Source: JASGDC01 sp047608145
GTDB taxonomy: Bacteria > Actinomycetota > Actinomycetes > Actinomycetales > Micrococcaceae
Assembly (NCBI GenBank): GCA_047608145.1
Contig: JASGDC010000021.1
Coordinates: 62,001-126,000, forward strand
Length of the DNA: 64,000 bases
Direction of reading: 5' to 3'
Position numbers and translations under genes: made by a program. Every line of letters starts with the position of its first letter. The first letter of the stretch is position 1. This document shows positions 1 to 7,739 of this stretch, piece after piece. The notes under the pieces were generated by a model that had not been told where the DNA came from, made no database searches, and worked only from the letters and a program-made list of their open reading frames with translations.

Positions 1-167
1 CTATTAATAAAAAACTTTCTGGCGTAGAAACTATCTTCTTGCCAGCTACTGCTGAAGTAGCTCATATATCTTCTACTATTGTGAAGGAAGTATACTTCTT
101 TAATGGGGATGTGGAATCTATGGTTTCCCATAATATTAGTAAGGCTATGCAAGATAAAGTCAACTAA
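1..167 (+). CDS. coaD: Phosphopantetheine adenylyltransferase, C-terminal fragment (cut by window edge)
   Basis: The reading frame is open from base 3 to the TAA at 165-167 and encodes the last 54 residues of a protein. It contains the CoaD-type tail G-V-E-T-I-F-L-P-A followed by H-I-S-S-T-I-V-K-E and a G-D-V-x-S-M-V stretch. In this family ISS(T/S)xVKE lines the ATP/phosphopantetheine site. The enzyme makes dephospho-CoA from 4'-phosphopantetheine and ATP in the cytoplasm. In many Actinobacteria coaD lies upstream of the DUF177-rpmF-rnc block, as here, which supports the call. The N-terminus is outside the window. Confidence 0.85.
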   Translation, partial: INKKLSGVETIFLPATAEVAHISSTIVKEVYFFNGDVESMVSHNISKAMQDKVN

Positions 168-284
168 AAGCCAAAGTTTAAGCTAACTCTTTATTCAATT
201 GTTACATGGGAAACAGTTTGTGATGAAGGGTATAAATTCTCGCAGCAGTCCGTAGTAATTAAAACAAATTTAATAATTAAAAAT

Positions 285-318
285 AATAGTGGTAGATACT
301 GAAGTATCTACCACTATT
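285..318. terminator. Bidirectional hairpin terminator between coaD and the CsoR-family gene
   Basis: A perfect 15-bp inverted repeat (arms 285-299 and 304-318) with a 4-nt loop lies between the 3' ends of two convergent genes. On the minus strand the stem is followed by a T-rich run (complement of 265-284), so it fits best as the terminator of the regulator gene at 416-676. It may also stop coaD transcription. Confidence 0.7.
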
Positions 319-415
319 TGTATGTAAAAATGCATATTACTAGAATTAGTGATGAATAAAATGTATACACTTTCTCAAATTAAAACACAATTCTATACAT
401 TCTTTAGATTTAAAA

Positions 416-676
416 CTAGCGTTTAACTATGAGATTAACTGCTTGTTGTAGTTTTTCCTCTTTTTCTTTGGCATCAACCTCAGGTTCTGTTAGACAAGTC
501 TTTAGGTTTTCTGCAGTTATAAGACCAATAGCTCTATCAATACTTGAGCGAACAGCTGAAAGTTGGATTACAATATCAACGCATTCTTTATCTTCATTAA
601 TCATTCGTTGCACGCCACGAAGTTGGCCTTCGGAACGTTTAAGACGATTGATTAATTGTTTGTCAAAGTCTTCCAC
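416..676 (-). CDS. CsoR/RcnR/CstR-family (DUF156) transcriptional repressor, Cys-Asn-Cys type
   Basis: A small all-helical repressor of the DUF156 family (86 aa), recognisable from R-L-K-R-S-E-G-Q-L-R-G-V near the N-terminus and Q-L-S-A-V-R-S-S-I in helix 2. Copper-sensing CsoR uses Cys-His-Cys. Here the ligand positions, counted from the chosen start, are Cys32, Asn57 and Cys61, so the metal-binding His is replaced by Asn. Two Cys without the His is the pattern of CstR persulfide sensors, so sulfur or redox sensing is inferred. I chose the GTG at 676 because AGAGG lies 10 nt upstream. The GTG at 685 is only 1 nt from that site. No copper or sulfur gene is adjacent, so its target is unknown. 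Confidence 0.75.
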   Translation of the reverse strand: MEDFDKQLINRLKRSEGQLRGVQRMINEDKECVDIVIQLSAVRSSIDRAIGLITAENLKTCLTEPEVDAKEKEEKLQQAVNLIVKR

Positions 677-796
677 TATACACACACCTCTGTTTGCTCG
701 TTTTGAGGCAACCTAACTACTTTAGTTTACCAGTTAGAATTGTGCTGTAAAGAAAAAACTAGTAGTTATAATATTTGTTATTTAGTGCTTATTAAT

Positions 797-813
797 CCTA
801 ATATTTTATTAGG
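797..813. promoter_or_regulatory. Palindrome CCTAAT-N5-ATTAGG, possible operator
   Basis: A perfect inverted repeat of CCTAATA and TATTAGG around TTT lies in the divergent region between the CsoR-family gene and the DUF177 gene, about 50 bp upstream of the latter's -10 box. The same half-sites with a 4-nt spacer occur at 11773-11788 beside the lepB -10 box. A shared regulator is only a guess. Confidence 0.3.
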
Positions 814-863
814 TTTGTAAAATTATGTAGCTTAACTTAAGTGTTTATTTGTAAAATAAAGCG

Positions 864-869
864 TATAAT
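864..869 (+). promoter_or_regulatory. -10 box of the DUF177-rpmF-rnc operon (leaderless start)
   Basis: TATAAT at 864-869 lies 7 nt before the ATG at 877. No Shine-Dalgarno sequence precedes that ATG. Transcription would begin at or within a base of the start codon, giving a leaderless mRNA. No clear -35 box was seen. Confidence 0.6.
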
Positions 870-876
870 CGACAAA

Positions 877-1425
877 ATGGTTGAAGATAATAATCAAGGA
901 AAATCCCCTTTAATTTTTGACATATTTGATTTACGTAAAAGTATTGGTGATACTTTTGAGCAAGATATTCGCATCAAAGCTCCAGCTGAGATTGGAAATC
1001 CAGTGATTTACGTTGAAGAAAATTCACCAATGAACTTCAAAATTGAACTAGATTCAGTGGTTGAAGGAGTTTTTGCCAATTTCACAATCCAGGCAATTGC
1101 GAAAGGTGAGTGTTCACGTTGTCTTGATGCAATAAAGCGTGGAATCGAAATTAATTGTTCTGTACTGTTTGAATATGAAGAAAACCCAGACGATGATGAG
1201 CAATATCTTGTTATAGATGATACAATCAATCTAGAACCCATCGTGCGGGATGTGGTTGTGACTAAATTACCATTTAATCCCGTGTGTAAGGATGCATGTT
1301 TAGGATTATGTTCAGAGTGTGGATTTCGCATGGAAGACGATCTAGAGCATCATCACGAAGCAATAGACTCACGTTGGTCTGCACTCGAAGGCTTGATCAA
1401 CACTAACACTACAGAAAAGGGCTGA
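877..1425 (+). CDS. DUF177 (YceD) family protein, upstream of rpmF
   Basis: A 182-residue protein of the YceD/DUF177 family, which is nearly always encoded directly upstream of ribosomal protein L32 and is linked to 23S rRNA or ribosome assembly. Visible features are E-C-S-R-C-L-D in the middle and a C-terminal Cys cluster (C-K-D-A-C-L-G-L-C-S-E-C-G) typical of the actinobacterial branch, which may bind metal. I start at ATG 877 rather than the upstream in-frame GTG at 841, because 841 lies ahead of the TATAAT at 864-869 and the family normally begins near here. It is followed 2 bp later by rpmF. Confidence 0.85.
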   Translation: MVEDNNQGKSPLIFDIFDLRKSIGDTFEQDIRIKAPAEIGNPVIYVEENSPMNFKIELDSVVEGVFANFTIQAIAKGECSRCLDAIKRGIEINCSVLFEYEENPDDDEQYLVIDDTINLEPIVRDVVVTKLPFNPVCKDACLGLCSECGFRMEDDLEHHHEAIDSRWSALEGLINTNTTEKG

Positions 1426-1427
1426 TT

Positions 1428-1631
1428 GTGGCTGTTCCAAAGCGTAAAATGTCACGAGCTAACACTCGTTCACGTCGTTCACAGTGGAAAGCAAGTGCAC
1501 CAAAACTTGTGAAGACTGTAGAAAATGGTCAGGTAGTTTATAGCCGACCACATCAGGCTAAAGTTGTTGAAGATTCTACTGGGACTCCTTTGTTCTATGA
1601 ATACAAAGGGCGTAAAGTAGCCGACATCTAG
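1428..1631 (+). CDS. rpmF: 50S ribosomal protein L32 (bL32)
   Basis: A 67-residue basic protein with the L32 hallmark start M-A-V-P-K-R-K-M-S-R-A-N-T-R-S-R-R-S. It is a component of the large ribosomal subunit. Cys residues of the zinc-ribbon form are absent, so this is the Zn-independent (C-minus) version. The start codon is GTG, 2 nt after the DUF177 stop, so the two genes are translationally linked. rnc follows 6 bp downstream. Confidence 0.97.
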   Translation: MAVPKRKMSRANTRSRRSQWKASAPKLVKTVENGQVVYSRPHQAKVVEDSTGTPLFYEYKGRKVADI

Positions 1632-1637
1632 CCTGAT

Positions 1638-2312
1638 ATGACAGATAAACTTTTAAAGCGTCTTGGAGTTGAAATTAACTCCAAGACGCTTTCTCATGCT
1701 TTAACACATCGCTCCTATGCTTATGAACATGGTGGTATACCACATAACGAGCGTTTTGAATTCTTGGGGGATTCGGTTCTAAGTTTAGTGGTAACAGATA
1801 AACTCTTCCACACTTATCCAGATGTTTCTGAAGGTGAGCTTGCAAAACGCCGTTCGGCAGTAGTTAGTACTCATGCACTTGCCCAGATTGCTCGTGAACT
1901 AGGTCTCGGTGAGTTTATTCAGTTAGGTAAAGGTGAAGACCAAACTAACGGTCGAGATAAATCCTCAATCCTTGCTGACACTATGGAAGCTATTATTGGC
2001 GCTTGTTATTTGGATCAAGGTTTAGATACTGCTCGTGATATGGTGTTACGAATAACTTCGCCTTTGATTGAAAATACTGAGCATTTAAAAGCTTCCTTAG
2101 ATTGGAAGACTAGCATCCAAGAATTAGTTGCTGCGAAAAATAAGGGCGAAGTAAGTTATGAAGTAGAAGCTGAAGGTCCAGATCATGCTAAGTTATACAC
2201 AGCATATTTAATTGTTGAAAATAAGCGTATAGCTAGTGGAACTGGAACCTCTAAAAAAGAAGCAGAGAAAGTCGCTGCCAAAGAAGCTTGGCGAAAGCTT
2301 AGCGAAAAATAA
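1638..2312 (+). CDS. rnc: Ribonuclease III
   Basis: A 224-residue double-strand-specific endoribonuclease that processes rRNA precursors and structured mRNAs. The catalytic signature N-E-R-F-E-F-L-G-D-S-V-L is at about residues 37-48. The second acidic cluster (D-T-M-E-A-I-I-G-A) is near residue 115. A C-terminal dsRNA-binding domain (from about residue 150) ends in K-K-E-A-E-K-V-A-A-K-E-A. Length is normal for the family. It lies in the DUF177-rpmF-rnc-mutM operon with 6 bp or less between genes. Confidence 0.97.
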   Translation: MTDKLLKRLGVEINSKTLSHALTHRSYAYEHGGIPHNERFEFLGDSVLSLVVTDKLFHTYPDVSEGELAKRRSAVVSTHALAQIARELGLGEFIQLGKGEDQTNGRDKSSILADTMEAIIGACYLDQGLDTARDMVLRITSPLIENTEHLKASLDWKTSIQELVAAKNKGEVSYEVEAEGPDHAKLYTAYLIVENKRIASGTGTSKKEAEKVAAKEAWRKLSEK

Positions 2313-2315
2313 AGT

Positions 2316-3134
2316 ATGCCAGAATTACCAGAAGTAGAAACCATTCGCTTAGGACTTGAGCCTTGGCTAGTAGGTAAAGAAGTAATCAATGTTGAAATAC
2401 TCGACCCTCGCTCATTACGTAGACATGAACTTGGCGATTTTACTGAATTTTTAACTGGTAAAACTATTAAGGCTATTAATCGCAAAGGTAAATACCTTTG
2501 GCTAACTTTCTCAAATGAAGATATTGTGCTGGTAATGCATCTAGGGATGAGTGGTCAATTGTTGATTAAAGACCCTAAAGAGTCATTGGAAAAACATGCC
2601 AAAGTTTTATTAACTTTGGCTAACGGTAAACAATTACGTTTTGTGGACCAGCGTATTTTTGGCGGAATGTTTTTAGATAATTCTGATAATAAAGTGCCAG
2701 CAAGTACAGCACATATTGCATTAGATCCATTGGATAAGCTTTTTGTACCTCCAGTGCAAAAAGCTCGTGAAATTAAAAGGTTATTACTAGATCAAACTTG
2801 GGTTTCTGGTATCGGGAATATTTATGCTGATGAGTCACTTTGGCGAGCTAAGCTACATTATCGTACTAAAGCTACTGAAATTCCTAAACAACAGTATGAA
2901 TTACTGTGGAAAAGTGTAAAGGATGTGCTGAATGAAGCTATTGTTGCTGGCGGTACTAGCTTCGATAAACTTTATGTAAATACCAATGGCGAATCTGGGT
3001 ATTTCTCTAGATCATTAAATGTTTATGGTCGAGTAGGAGAGACTTGCCCACGTTGTGGAAATGTAATCGTGCGTGAAAAATTCATGAACCGCTCCTCATT
3101 TTTGTGCTTACATTGTTTGTCAGCCATGCGATAA
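2316..3134 (+). CDS. mutM: Formamidopyrimidine-DNA glycosylase (Fpg/MutM)
   Basis: A 272-residue base-excision repair glycosylase/AP lyase that removes 8-oxoguanine and FaPy lesions. After Met removal the N-terminal catalytic Pro is present (P-E-L-P-E-V-E-T-I), Glu3 follows, and the beta-hairpin Lys lies in N-R-K-G-K-Y-L. The C-terminus carries a CxxC...CxxC zinc finger (C-P-R-C-G ... C-L-H-C). The start is 3 bp after the rnc stop. In many Actinobacteria smc follows mutM, but here ftsY follows directly. Confidence 0.96.
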   Translation: MPELPEVETIRLGLEPWLVGKEVINVEILDPRSLRRHELGDFTEFLTGKTIKAINRKGKYLWLTFSNEDIVLVMHLGMSGQLLIKDPKESLEKHAKVLLTLANGKQLRFVDQRIFGGMFLDNSDNKVPASTAHIALDPLDKLFVPPVQKAREIKRLLLDQTWVSGIGNIYADESLWRAKLHYRTKATEIPKQQYELLWKSVKDVLNEAIVAGGTSFDKLYVNTNGESGYFSRSLNVYGRVGETCPRCGNVIVREKFMNRSSFLCLHCLSAMR

Positions 3135-3142
3135 TAGAAGAC

Positions 3143-4285
3143 ATGAATTTACTCCATTTTTTACCTGAAATTATTACCGTAGTCACTGTTGTTCTCGGTG
3201 GTAGTGGTCTTAAAGTCCTTGATAATAAACAACAGCAAAAAGAACGTCTTGAATTAGGTAGAAAACCTAAAGATAAAGAAATAACAGCTGGTGGCGACAC
3301 TCTTGTAAAAGAAAAAGAGGAAGTAAAAGAGCCAGTTAAGCCACTTTATGATTCACCAGAACGCTTAGATACTCGGATGAAGCGTTTGCGCGCAAAACTA
3401 GCACAATCGAACAGTGCTTTTAGTAGGGGTTTACTATCAATATTAAGTTCAGATGAAATTACCGAAGACACTTGGGATGATTTAGAAGATACTTTGTTAG
3501 TTGCTGATGTTGGTATTGATGCAACTACAGAGCTTGTTGACGGTTTGCGTGAACAAGTCCGCATTGAAGGCATTAAAGACCCTGAAGAGGTTAAAAAACT
3601 ATTTAGATCTGGCTTAATTAAAATGCTAGATAGTGATTTAGATCGTAACTTAAATCTAAAAACTCCTGAAGATAAGCCAGCAGTAGTTATAGTGGTAGGT
3701 GTTAACGGAGTTGGCAAGACTACCACTGTAGGTAAGCTAGCTCGTATTTATGTCGCAGAAGATAAGAAAGTTCTATTAGGTGCGGCTGATACTTTCCGCG
3801 CTGCTGCGGCTGATCAGTTGACTACTTGGGGTGAGCGTGTTGGTGTATTAACTGTTCGTTCTGATAAAGAAGGTGCTGATCCAGCATCAGTTGCATTTGA
3901 TGCTGTTAAACGTGGTATCGATGATAATGCTGACATTGTGCTTATTGATACTGCAGGGCGTTTGCAAAACAAGGTTGGCTTGATGGATGAGCTTGGTAAG
4001 TTAAAGCGTGTTACTGAAAAACAAGCTGAAATTAATGAGACTTTGTTAGTGCTTGATGCAACTACTGGCCAAAATGGTCTATCTCAAGCAAAAGTTTTTG
4101 CGGAAGCAGTAAACATCACCGGTATTGTGCTGACCAAGCTTGATGGTTCTGCTAAAGGTGGTATTGTGGTGGCAATTCAGCGTGAGCTTGGGGTGCCAGT
4201 TAAGCTAATTGGTCTTGGTGAAGGTCCAGATGATTTGGCTGCATTTGAACCTGAGCAGTTCGTGGACGCTATCCTAGAACAGTAA
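3143..4285 (+). CDS. ftsY: Signal recognition particle receptor FtsY
   Basis: SRP-receptor GTPase (380 aa) that docks ribosome-SRP complexes at the membrane. The N-terminus has a hydrophobic segment (about residues 7-23, L-P-E-I-I-T-V-V-T-V-V-L-G-G) as in actinobacterial FtsY, then a charged linker, the NG domain with P-loop G-V-N-G-V-G-K-T-T-T, D-T-F-R-A-A-A, D-T-A-G-R-L and T-K-L-D-G-S-A-K-G-G. ATG 3143 is preceded by GATAAT (3130-3135) with a 7-nt gap and no Shine-Dalgarno sequence, so a leaderless transcript is likely. A smc gene, usual upstream of ftsY, is absent. ffh is the next gene. Confidence 0.95.
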   Translation: MNLLHFLPEIITVVTVVLGGSGLKVLDNKQQQKERLELGRKPKDKEITAGGDTLVKEKEEVKEPVKPLYDSPERLDTRMKRLRAKLAQSNSAFSRGLLSILSSDEITEDTWDDLEDTLLVADVGIDATTELVDGLREQVRIEGIKDPEEVKKLFRSGLIKMLDSDLDRNLNLKTPEDKPAVVIVVGVNGVGKTTTVGKLARIYVAEDKKVLLGAADTFRAAAADQLTTWGERVGVLTVRSDKEGADPASVAFDAVKRGIDDNADIVLIDTAGRLQNKVGLMDELGKLKRVTEKQAEINETLLVLDATTGQNGLSQAKVFAEAVNITGIVLTKLDGSAKGGIVVAIQRELGVPVKLIGLGEGPDDLAAFEPEQFVDAILEQ

Positions 4286-4303
4286 ATAATTTTTAAGGAA
4301 AGA

Positions 4304-4338
4304 GAGTTAGACCTTTTTTGGGTTTGGCTCTTTTTCTT
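4304..4338 (+). terminator. Rho-independent terminator after ftsY
   Basis: A 10-bp stem (4304-4313 with 4321-4330, several G-U pairs) is followed by a T-rich run, 20 bp after the ftsY stop. The remaining 210 bp up to ffh hold an imperfect hairpin near 4425-4465 but no recognisable gene. Confidence 0.6.
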
Positions 4339-4550
4339 TGTAACTTTTTCCTAGATGTAGTATGTTTGGGGAGTTAAGCGTACTTAAGCGTGCTTAAACT
4401 GTCCCAGACAGGCTACACGATTGATTAGAGTTGATTTGTAAAATTAGTGTAAATAATCACTCTAAAGGTAATAAACAGTGCTAATTTCGCTTTGAGAAGA
4501 AGTTGGTATTGTTTCAAAAATGAACTTTAACTTGTATCCTTATAAGTACT

Positions 4551-6137
4551 ATGTTTAATTCACTTTCAGACCGGTTAACCGGTACTTTTAAAAACTTAAA
4601 AGGCAAAGGTCGTCTTACTGAAGCAGATATTGACGGTACTGCCCGCGAAATTCGTCGTGCATTACTTGAAGCCGATGTGGCAGTTCCTGTAGTTCGTTCA
4701 TTCATTAAAAATATTAAAGAACGTTCTTTAGGTCAAGAAGTTTCTGGAGCTCTTAACCCAGGGCAGCAAGTCGTAAAAATTGTAAACGATGAACTTGAAC
4801 AAATACTTGGCGGTGAAACTCGTCGTGTTCAATATGCAAAGAACCCACCTACAGTAATTATGCTTGCTGGTTTGCAGGGTGCTGGTAAAACTACATTAGC
4901 TGGTAAGTTAGCACATTGGTTTAAGTCTCAGGGGCATACGCCAATGTTGGTGGCTTGTGACTTGCAGCGTCCAAACGCAGTAGCTCAGCTACAGGTGGTA
5001 GGTGAGCGAGCTAAGGTTCCAGTATTTGCGCCACATCCAGGTACTACGAGTGAGTTTGAAATTGCTCATGATGGGAACCCAGTTGAGGTTGCTGAAGATG
5101 CAATTGAAGAGGCTAAAGCAAAGCAACATGACATTGTGATTGTCGATACGGCAGGTCGTTTGGGTGTTGATCAGGAATTGATGCAACAAGCTGCTGATAT
5201 TCGTGATGCAGTAGAGCCAGATGAAGTGTTATTCGTAATTGATGCGATGATTGGTCAGGATGCAGTTAATACAGCACAAGCATTTCTTGACGGTGTAGAT
5301 TTCACTGGCGTAGTTCTTACTAAGCTTGATGGTGACGCACGTGGTGGTGCAGCACTTTCAGTCGCTTCTGTTACTGGTCGTCCAATTATGTTCGCTTCAA
5401 CTGGTGAGAAGATTGACGAGTTTGAGGTATTCCATCCAGACCGTATGGCATCTCGAATTCTTGATATGGGTGACGTGATGACTTTGATTGAGCAAGCACA
5501 GCAGAAGTTTGATGCTGATGAAGCTCAACGTATGGCAGATAAGTTTGCTAATGAAGAAGCCTTTAACTTAGAAGACTTCTTGATTCAGATGCAGCAGATT
5601 AAGAAGATGGGATCATTTAAGAAAATTATTGGAATGATGCCAGGTGCTGCGGGAATGAAGCAACAGCTTGAGCAGTTTGATGACCGGGAAGTAGATCGTG
5701 TAGAAGCTATTGTGCGTTCGATGACTCCTCTTGAGCGTCGTGCACCGAAGATTATTAATGGTTCACGTCGTGCTCGTATTGCTGCAGGTTCTGGTGTAAC
5801 TGTTTCGGAAGTTAATCAGTTGATGGAACGCTTTAAGCAAGCACAAAAGATGATGTTACAAATGAGCCGTGGTGGCGGTATGCCTGGAGTTCCAGGTGGC
5901 TATAGCGGTGGTGGATCATCAAAACGTAAGCAAAAGCGAGGCAAAAAGAAGGTTAAGAGTGGTAACCCAGCTAAGCAAGCACAATACGAAAAAGAATTGG
6001 CTGCAAAGCGTGAAGCTAAGAATACTGCTGCGTCAGGTTCTGCTTTTGGCAATATTAAGCAAGAAGCTCCAGAAGAATTTGATGCTTCACAGCTAAATTT
6101 GCCAAGTAGTTTTGGTAACTTCTTGGATAACAAGTAA
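4551..6137 (+). CDS. ffh: Signal recognition particle protein Ffh (SRP54)
   Basis: SRP54 GTPase (528 aa) that binds signal peptides emerging from the ribosome together with 4.5S RNA. The N-domain is followed by the G-domain with G-L-Q-G-A-G-K-T-T-L, D-L-Q-R-P-N-A-V-A-Q-L, D-T-A-G-R-L-G and T-K-L-D-G-D-A-R-G-G. The Met-rich M-domain starts at about residue 330. A Gly/Lys/Arg-rich tail beyond about residue 430 is longer than in E. coli. TATAAG (4541-4546) or TATCCT (4535-4540) lies just before the ATG and no Shine-Dalgarno is visible, so initiation may be leaderless. Confidence 0.97.
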   Translation: MFNSLSDRLTGTFKNLKGKGRLTEADIDGTAREIRRALLEADVAVPVVRSFIKNIKERSLGQEVSGALNPGQQVVKIVNDELEQILGGETRRVQYAKNPPTVIMLAGLQGAGKTTLAGKLAHWFKSQGHTPMLVACDLQRPNAVAQLQVVGERAKVPVFAPHPGTTSEFEIAHDGNPVEVAEDAIEEAKAKQHDIVIVDTAGRLGVDQELMQQAADIRDAVEPDEVLFVIDAMIGQDAVNTAQAFLDGVDFTGVVLTKLDGDARGGAALSVASVTGRPIMFASTGEKIDEFEVFHPDRMASRILDMGDVMTLIEQAQQKFDADEAQRMADKFANEEAFNLEDFLIQMQQIKKMGSFKKIIGMMPGAAGMKQQLEQFDDREVDRVEAIVRSMTPLERRAPKIINGSRRARIAAGSGVTVSEVNQLMERFKQAQKMMLQMSRGGGMPGVPGGYSGGGSSKRKQKRGKKKVKSGNPAKQAQYEKELAAKREAKNTAASGSAFGNIKQEAPEEFDASQLNLPSSFGNFLDNK

Positions 6138-6144
6138 ATTGTAT

Positions 6145-6186
6145 AGGAAAAGGACTTTAATTTAAGCACTACAGCCCTTTTCCTTT
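6145..6186 (+). terminator. Terminator-like hairpin after ffh
   Basis: Arms AGGAAAAGG (6145-6153) and CCTTTTCCT (6176-6184) pair perfectly around a 22-nt loop and are followed by TT. It starts 8 bp after the ffh stop. The loop is long, so efficiency is uncertain. Confidence 0.45.
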
Positions 6187-6292
6187 GATGAAGGTATTTT
6201 TCTATAAGTACTTAAAATAGCTTGTTGAATTGCTTTTATTGACTAGTTCTTAACTCAGATGAAATTAAGTATCTAATTTTACGAATAAGCGT

Positions 6293-6298
6293 TATACT
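6293..6298 (+). promoter_or_regulatory. Probable -10 box of the rpsP operon
   Basis: TATACT at 6293-6298 would give a transcript with a leader of about 125 nt ahead of the rpsP GTG. No matching -35 hexamer was found at 16-18 bp. The long leader could hold ribosomal-protein autoregulation, but I see no known motif. Confidence 0.4.
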
Positions 6299-6428
6299 AT
6301 TAAAGAACTCTTTTCATACGAACCCTCTCTTATTCGTGTGAAAGTGTCCGTTGGTGTGATGGTTGTTTGTCCCCACGAACTTGCTATCGTGCCGTAAACA
6401 TTGAGAAGAAATAGGAGAGTCCACCCAA

Positions 6429-6902
6429 GTGGCAGTAAAAATTCGTCTAAAGCGCCTTGGTAAGAAAAAGGCACCTTTTTACCGTGTAGTTGTTATGGAT
6501 TCACGCAAGAAGCGTGATGGTCGTGCGATTGAAGAAATCGGCATCTACCACCCAACTAACGATCCTTCTGTAATTGAAATTGATTCTGAACGTGCTCAGT
6601 ACTGGTTAGGTGTTGGTGCGCAGCCATCTGATGCTGTTACAGCATTGCTAAAGATTACTGGTGACCTACAGAAGTTCAAAGGTGAAGAGGGTGCTGAAAG
6701 CACTTACAAGGCTGCTGAAGAAAAAAAAGCTTTTGTAGCTCCAGATAAAGGTTCTGTAATCGCTGATAAAGAAGATGACAATAAAGAATCTGAAGTAGAT
6801 GAAGATTCTGAGGAAAAGGCTGAGAAAGCTGAAACTGAAGAAGAAACTGATGACGACTCAGCTGAAGAAAAAGCTGTCGAAGAAGAGACTAAGGAAAGTT
6901 AA
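6429..6902 (+). CDS. rpsP: 30S ribosomal protein S16 (bS16) with acidic tail
   Basis: Small-subunit protein S16 (157 aa). The conserved core is residues 1 to about 85 (V-K-I-R-L-K-R-L-G-K-K-K-A-P-F-Y-R-V-V). It is followed by a long Glu/Lys/Asp-rich low-complexity extension from about residue 110, as in several Actinobacteria. GTG start preceded by AGGAGAG. An A8 run at 6721-6728 lies inside the gene and does not disturb the frame. It heads the rpsP-KH pair, followed by a terminator and then rimM-trmD. Confidence 0.96.
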   Translation: MAVKIRLKRLGKKKAPFYRVVVMDSRKKRDGRAIEEIGIYHPTNDPSVIEIDSERAQYWLGVGAQPSDAVTALLKITGDLQKFKGEEGAESTYKAAEEKKAFVAPDKGSVIADKEDDNKESEVDEDSEEKAEKAETEEETDDDSAEEKAVEEETKES

Positions 6903-6907
6903 TAACT

Positions 6908-7153
6908 ATGCTTTCTGAAGCACTTGAACATCTAGTGAAAGGGATTGTTGAAAATCCTGATGATGTTAAAATTACTAGCCGTTACAGCCGTCGGGGCGAT
7001 GTTCTAAGCATCCGGGTTAATCCGAGTGACCTTGGCCGAGTTATTGGTAAGCAAGGTCGTATTGCGACTGCATTACGTTCAGTAATGAATGCTATCTCTC
7101 CAGGTAAAAGTGTGCGAGTTGATGTGCTAGAAACTGACGGTGGTCGTCGTTAA
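6908..7153 (+). CDS. KH-domain RNA-binding protein (KhpA family)
   Basis: An 81-residue single-KH protein with the RNA-binding loop V-I-G-K-Q-G-R-I-A-T-A-L. Members of the KhpA/YlqC family sit between rpsP and rimM across Actinobacteria and Firmicutes and bind small RNAs and mRNAs, often as a KhpA-KhpB dimer. It is 5 bp from rpsP and has an AAGGAAAG Shine-Dalgarno sequence inside the rpsP end. A strong terminator follows. Confidence 0.9.
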   Translation: MLSEALEHLVKGIVENPDDVKITSRYSRRGDVLSIRVNPSDLGRVIGKQGRIATALRSVMNAISPGKSVRVDVLETDGGRR

Positions 7154-7166
7154 TAAACTTTGAATG

Positions 7167-7202
7167 TGGCCTTGCGGTAGTATTACGGCAAGGCCATTTT
7201 TC
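7167..7202 (+). terminator. Rho-independent terminator after the KH gene
   Basis: Perfect 9-bp GC-rich stem TGGCCTTGC (7167-7175) with GCAAGGCCA (7188-7196), 12-nt loop, then a T-run. It separates rpsP-KH from rimM-trmD. Confidence 0.85.
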
Positions 7203-7235
7203 TATTAATTTGGCATAGATTAAAAAAGGAAGCTA

Positions 7236-7739
7236 ATGAAAGTTAAAATCGCTAGAATTGGGAAACCACATGGAGTGCGTGGTGAGGTAACGGCCCAGCT
7301 ATTTACTGATAATCCACAAGCTCGTTTTGCACATGGTGAAGTGATTGAAACTAATCGTGATGAAATGCCAAAGCTTACAGTTAAAGGTCATCGTTGGAAT
7401 AAAGATCGCATTTTAATTAGCTTTGTTGAGATTAATGATCGTAATACTGCAGAAGAATTCCGCAATACTATCTTGTACGCAGAACCAGAAGAAATTTCTG
7501 AAGGAGATGAAGCTTGGTATCCACATGAAATTGAAGGTTTAAAAGTTATCCGTGAAGGTAATGTGATAGGCGAAGTTACTAAGATGGAGACTCGAGAAAT
7601 TCAAGACATTTTGACTATTAAATTGAGCTCTGAAGAAGAGCGCTTAGTTCCGTTTGTGGAAGAGATTGTGCCCGAAATTAATCTTGATGAAGCTGCACTT
7701 TATGTAACACCTCCAGGTGGTTTATTAGATGAAGATTGA
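7236..7739 (+). CDS. rimM: 16S rRNA processing protein RimM
   Basis: A 167-residue ribosome maturation factor that binds S19 and helps the 30S head mature. The N-terminal barrel carries I-G-K-P-H-G-V-R-G-E-V. The PRC-barrel half has D-E-A-W-Y-P-H-E-I-E-G and V-P-F-V-E-E-I-V-P. AAAGGAAG precedes the ATG. Its stop overlaps the trmD start by 11 bp, so the two are translationally coupled. Confidence 0.95.
   Translation: MKVKIARIGKPHGVRGEVTAQLFTDNPQARFAHGEVIETNRDEMPKLTVKGHRWNKDRILISFVEINDRNTAEEFRNTILYAEPEEISEGDEAWYPHEIEGLKVIREGNVIGEVTKMETREIQDILTIKLSSEEERLVPFVEEIVPEINLDEAALYVTPPGGLLDED

Noticed and set aside
4425..4465. Small RNA or riboswitch between ftsY and ffh
   Set aside because: There is an imperfect hairpin, but no T-run, promoter or known motif. 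It is too weak to list.
6721..6728. A8 run in rpsP as a frameshift site
   Set aside because: The gene reads through in frame to a normal acidic tail, and both shifted frames end quickly.
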